From Mesorhizobium sp. (GTDB lineage: Bacteria > Pseudomonadota > Alphaproteobacteria > Rhizobiales > Rhizobiaceae): DNA of 64,000 nucleotides. The notes beneath the pieces were generated by a model. It ran no database searches. It saw only the letters and a program-made list of their open reading frames with translations, and was not told the DNA's origin. A program made the translations under genes and the position numbers. Of the stretch, positions 63,064 through 64,000 are shown in pieces. Location: NCBI GenBank assembly GCA_019635735.1, contig JAHBYX010000004.1:62001-126000 (forward strand), in the 5' to 3' direction. Within the stretch, counting starts at the first letter, position 1; each line of letters begins with the position of its first letter.

Positions 63064-64000
63064 TGTTACGGATTCTCAGGCAATTAAAAAGAAGAATATC
63101 TAGTCAAAGCAGATATACTGGCTTTGTCGATGGACTCAGTTCCGGCCATCTGATCGGCTGGGTCGCCGACAATGAGCGCGGTGATCTGCCTGTGCTTGTC
63201 GATTTGTTCTCGCGCGGTGCACTGATCGCGACAGTTGAAGCAGGCGAGTTCCGCAAAGATCTGCTGAAGGCGGGCATAGGCAGCGGTAAGAGTGGCTTCC
63301 GCTTTCCAATCAGCAGCGACGTTGCCAGACGCATCGCTCAGTTCGGGGGAGACTGCCATGTGTCGCCGCGGGAAGATCGCAACGTCATAATCGGCCGCTT
63401 CGCATTTGCACCCGAGTTTCTCGCCTCGGTCGTCCGCGAGCGCGTAGTGTTCCACGTCGACCGCTGCTTGAGGAAACGCATCGAAGGGTGGTGCGCGGAT
63501 CTGGATTCCCCGGATCGTCAGATCGTGGTTGGTCTTTACGTGGGCGGCGAGTTGAAGGTGACTGCGCGGGCGGACGTCTTCAGGGAAGACCTCAAGTCGG
63601 CTGGCATCGGCACCGGCAGGCACGGGTTCCGGCTGGACCTCGAACCTGGCGTCGCAGCAGCCGTCCTGAGGGCGGGAAACCTTGCGGTTCTGCGCGATCT
63701 CGATACTCCCGACATCGATCGCGCGGAGATTCAGCTTCCACGGGAACGGCACATTGCGAAGAACGACCCGCGCATTGCCGCTGTTCGCCACCTGGTTTTC
63801 AAGGATCTCGCGATATTCGATCAATTGTCCAGCGAGATCCGGAAGACTTCGATATCCCCGTGGGAGCCGGCAGAGGGGGCGTTCGATCGATTGCTGCTCG
63901 ACGTCAAAGTGCCCGGCGAGCCGGATCCGGCGGCACCCGCGGCCGGCGGATTGAGCGGTCTGTCCGGCTTCGTTGACCACATCCGCTTCCGGCTCACGAA
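63063..64000 (+). CDS. Repeat-containing surface-polysaccharide protein (3' end beyond window)
   Basis: Partial; open from ATG 63063 to the window end without a stop (312 codons). It starts MLRILRQLKRRISSQSRYTG. Two tandem copies of an about 80-residue module are visible. The first has SGHLIGWVADNERGDLPVLV, then FRKDLLKAGIGSGKSGFRFP; the second has RIEGWCADLDSPDRQIVVGL, then FREDLKSAGIGTGRHGFRLD. This module often precedes glycosyltransferase or FkbM-like domains in rhizobia (recalled). The catalytic part, if any, is beyond the window. Coupled to gmd by TGATG. Confidence 0.78.
   Translation, partial: MLRILRQLKRRISSQSRYTGFVDGLSSGHLIGWVADNERGDLPVLVDLFSRGALIATVEAGEFRKDLLKAGIGSGKSGFRFPISSDVARRIAQFGGDCHVSPREDRNVIIGRFAFAPEFLASVVRERVVFHVDRCLRKRIEGWCADLDSPDRQIVVGLYVGGELKVTARADVFREDLKSAGIGTGRHGFRLDLEPGVAAAVLRAGNLAVLRDLDTPDIDRAEIQLPRERHIAKNDPRIAAVRHLVFKDLAIFDQLSSEIRKTSISPWEPAEGAFDRLLLDVKVPGEPDPAAPAAGGLSGLSGFVDHIRFRLT

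Noticed and set aside
63084..63980. 298-codon minus-strand frame near the right end
   Set aside because: It opposes a continuous plus-strand frame with a coupled start, tandem modules and coding character.

Overview
The window is high-GC (well over 60% by eye) chromosomal DNA from an alphaproteobacterium of the order Hyphomicrobiales (Rhizobiales), most likely Mesorhizobium or another Phyllobacteriaceae-like genus. This rests on the gbpR/chvE-gguABC sugar locus, three rhizobial-type intergenic palindromes, several DUF1127 microproteins and the heterotetrameric sarcosine oxidase operon. No rRNA, tRNA, CRISPR array, transposase or prophage gene was found.

Layout. 1-6221: multiple-sugar ABC transporter chvE-gguA-gguB-gguC (minus strand, gguC cut by the window edge) with the divergent LysR regulator gbpR. 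6376-11700: small exported proteins, a hybrid histidine kinase/response regulator pair facing a second response regulator with a degenerate receiver, and an L,D-transpeptidase. 11710-13696: AraC regulator divergent from an alpha/beta hydrolase. 13721-22226: a tightly overlapping minus-strand operon for methylated-amine catabolism (two FAD/GcvT demethylating dehydrogenases, aminotransferase, homocysteine S-methyltransferase-like protein, HAD phosphatase, XRE-cupin regulator). 22321-25757: nitroreductase, MarR regulator, BNR-repeat protein with a MoaD/ThiS-like partner, and a Phd/PemK-type toxin-antitoxin pair. 25775-30825: soxBDAG, heterotetrameric sarcosine oxidase. 30994-33908: large mechanosensitive channel and a small exported protein. 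34066-41152: six-gene cluster combining decaprenyl-phosphoryl-pentose enzymes (UbiA-type phosphoribosyltransferase fused to a HAD domain, DprE1-like oxidase) with an epimerase, a class III aminotransferase, a small flippase-like protein and a GT-C-type membrane protein. 41206-50268: HigBA-type TA pair, a third FAD/GcvT protein, a membrane protein, a DUF1194 protein, NhaA, a YcxB-like insert and a GlxA/GbdR-type regulator. 50378-55331: microproteins, LysR, DNA ligase D. 55402-61763: esterase, then a corrinoid-linked C1 operon (MetV-like, MetF, methyl-H4folate methyltransferase, reductive activase). 62050-64000: GDP-mannose dehydratase and the start of a surface-polysaccharide region.

How they fit together. 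The dominant theme is one-carbon metabolism from methylated amines. Four proteins carry GcvT-type folate domains next to FAD dehydrogenase domains (the three dehydrogenases and SoxA). A GbdR-like regulator has a putative operator upstream of itself, and a near-identical motif occurs twice upstream of the third dehydrogenase gene. The right-hand operon would handle methyl groups through corrinoid and tetrahydrofolate. The second theme is envelope glycosylation (34066-41152 and 62050 onward). The most novel-looking system is the 34066-41152 cluster, which could make and transfer a lipid-linked, possibly amino-modified, pentose. The clearest genome-evolution signal is a 32-bp duplication of the glxA 3' end flanking a lower-GC YcxB-like gene.
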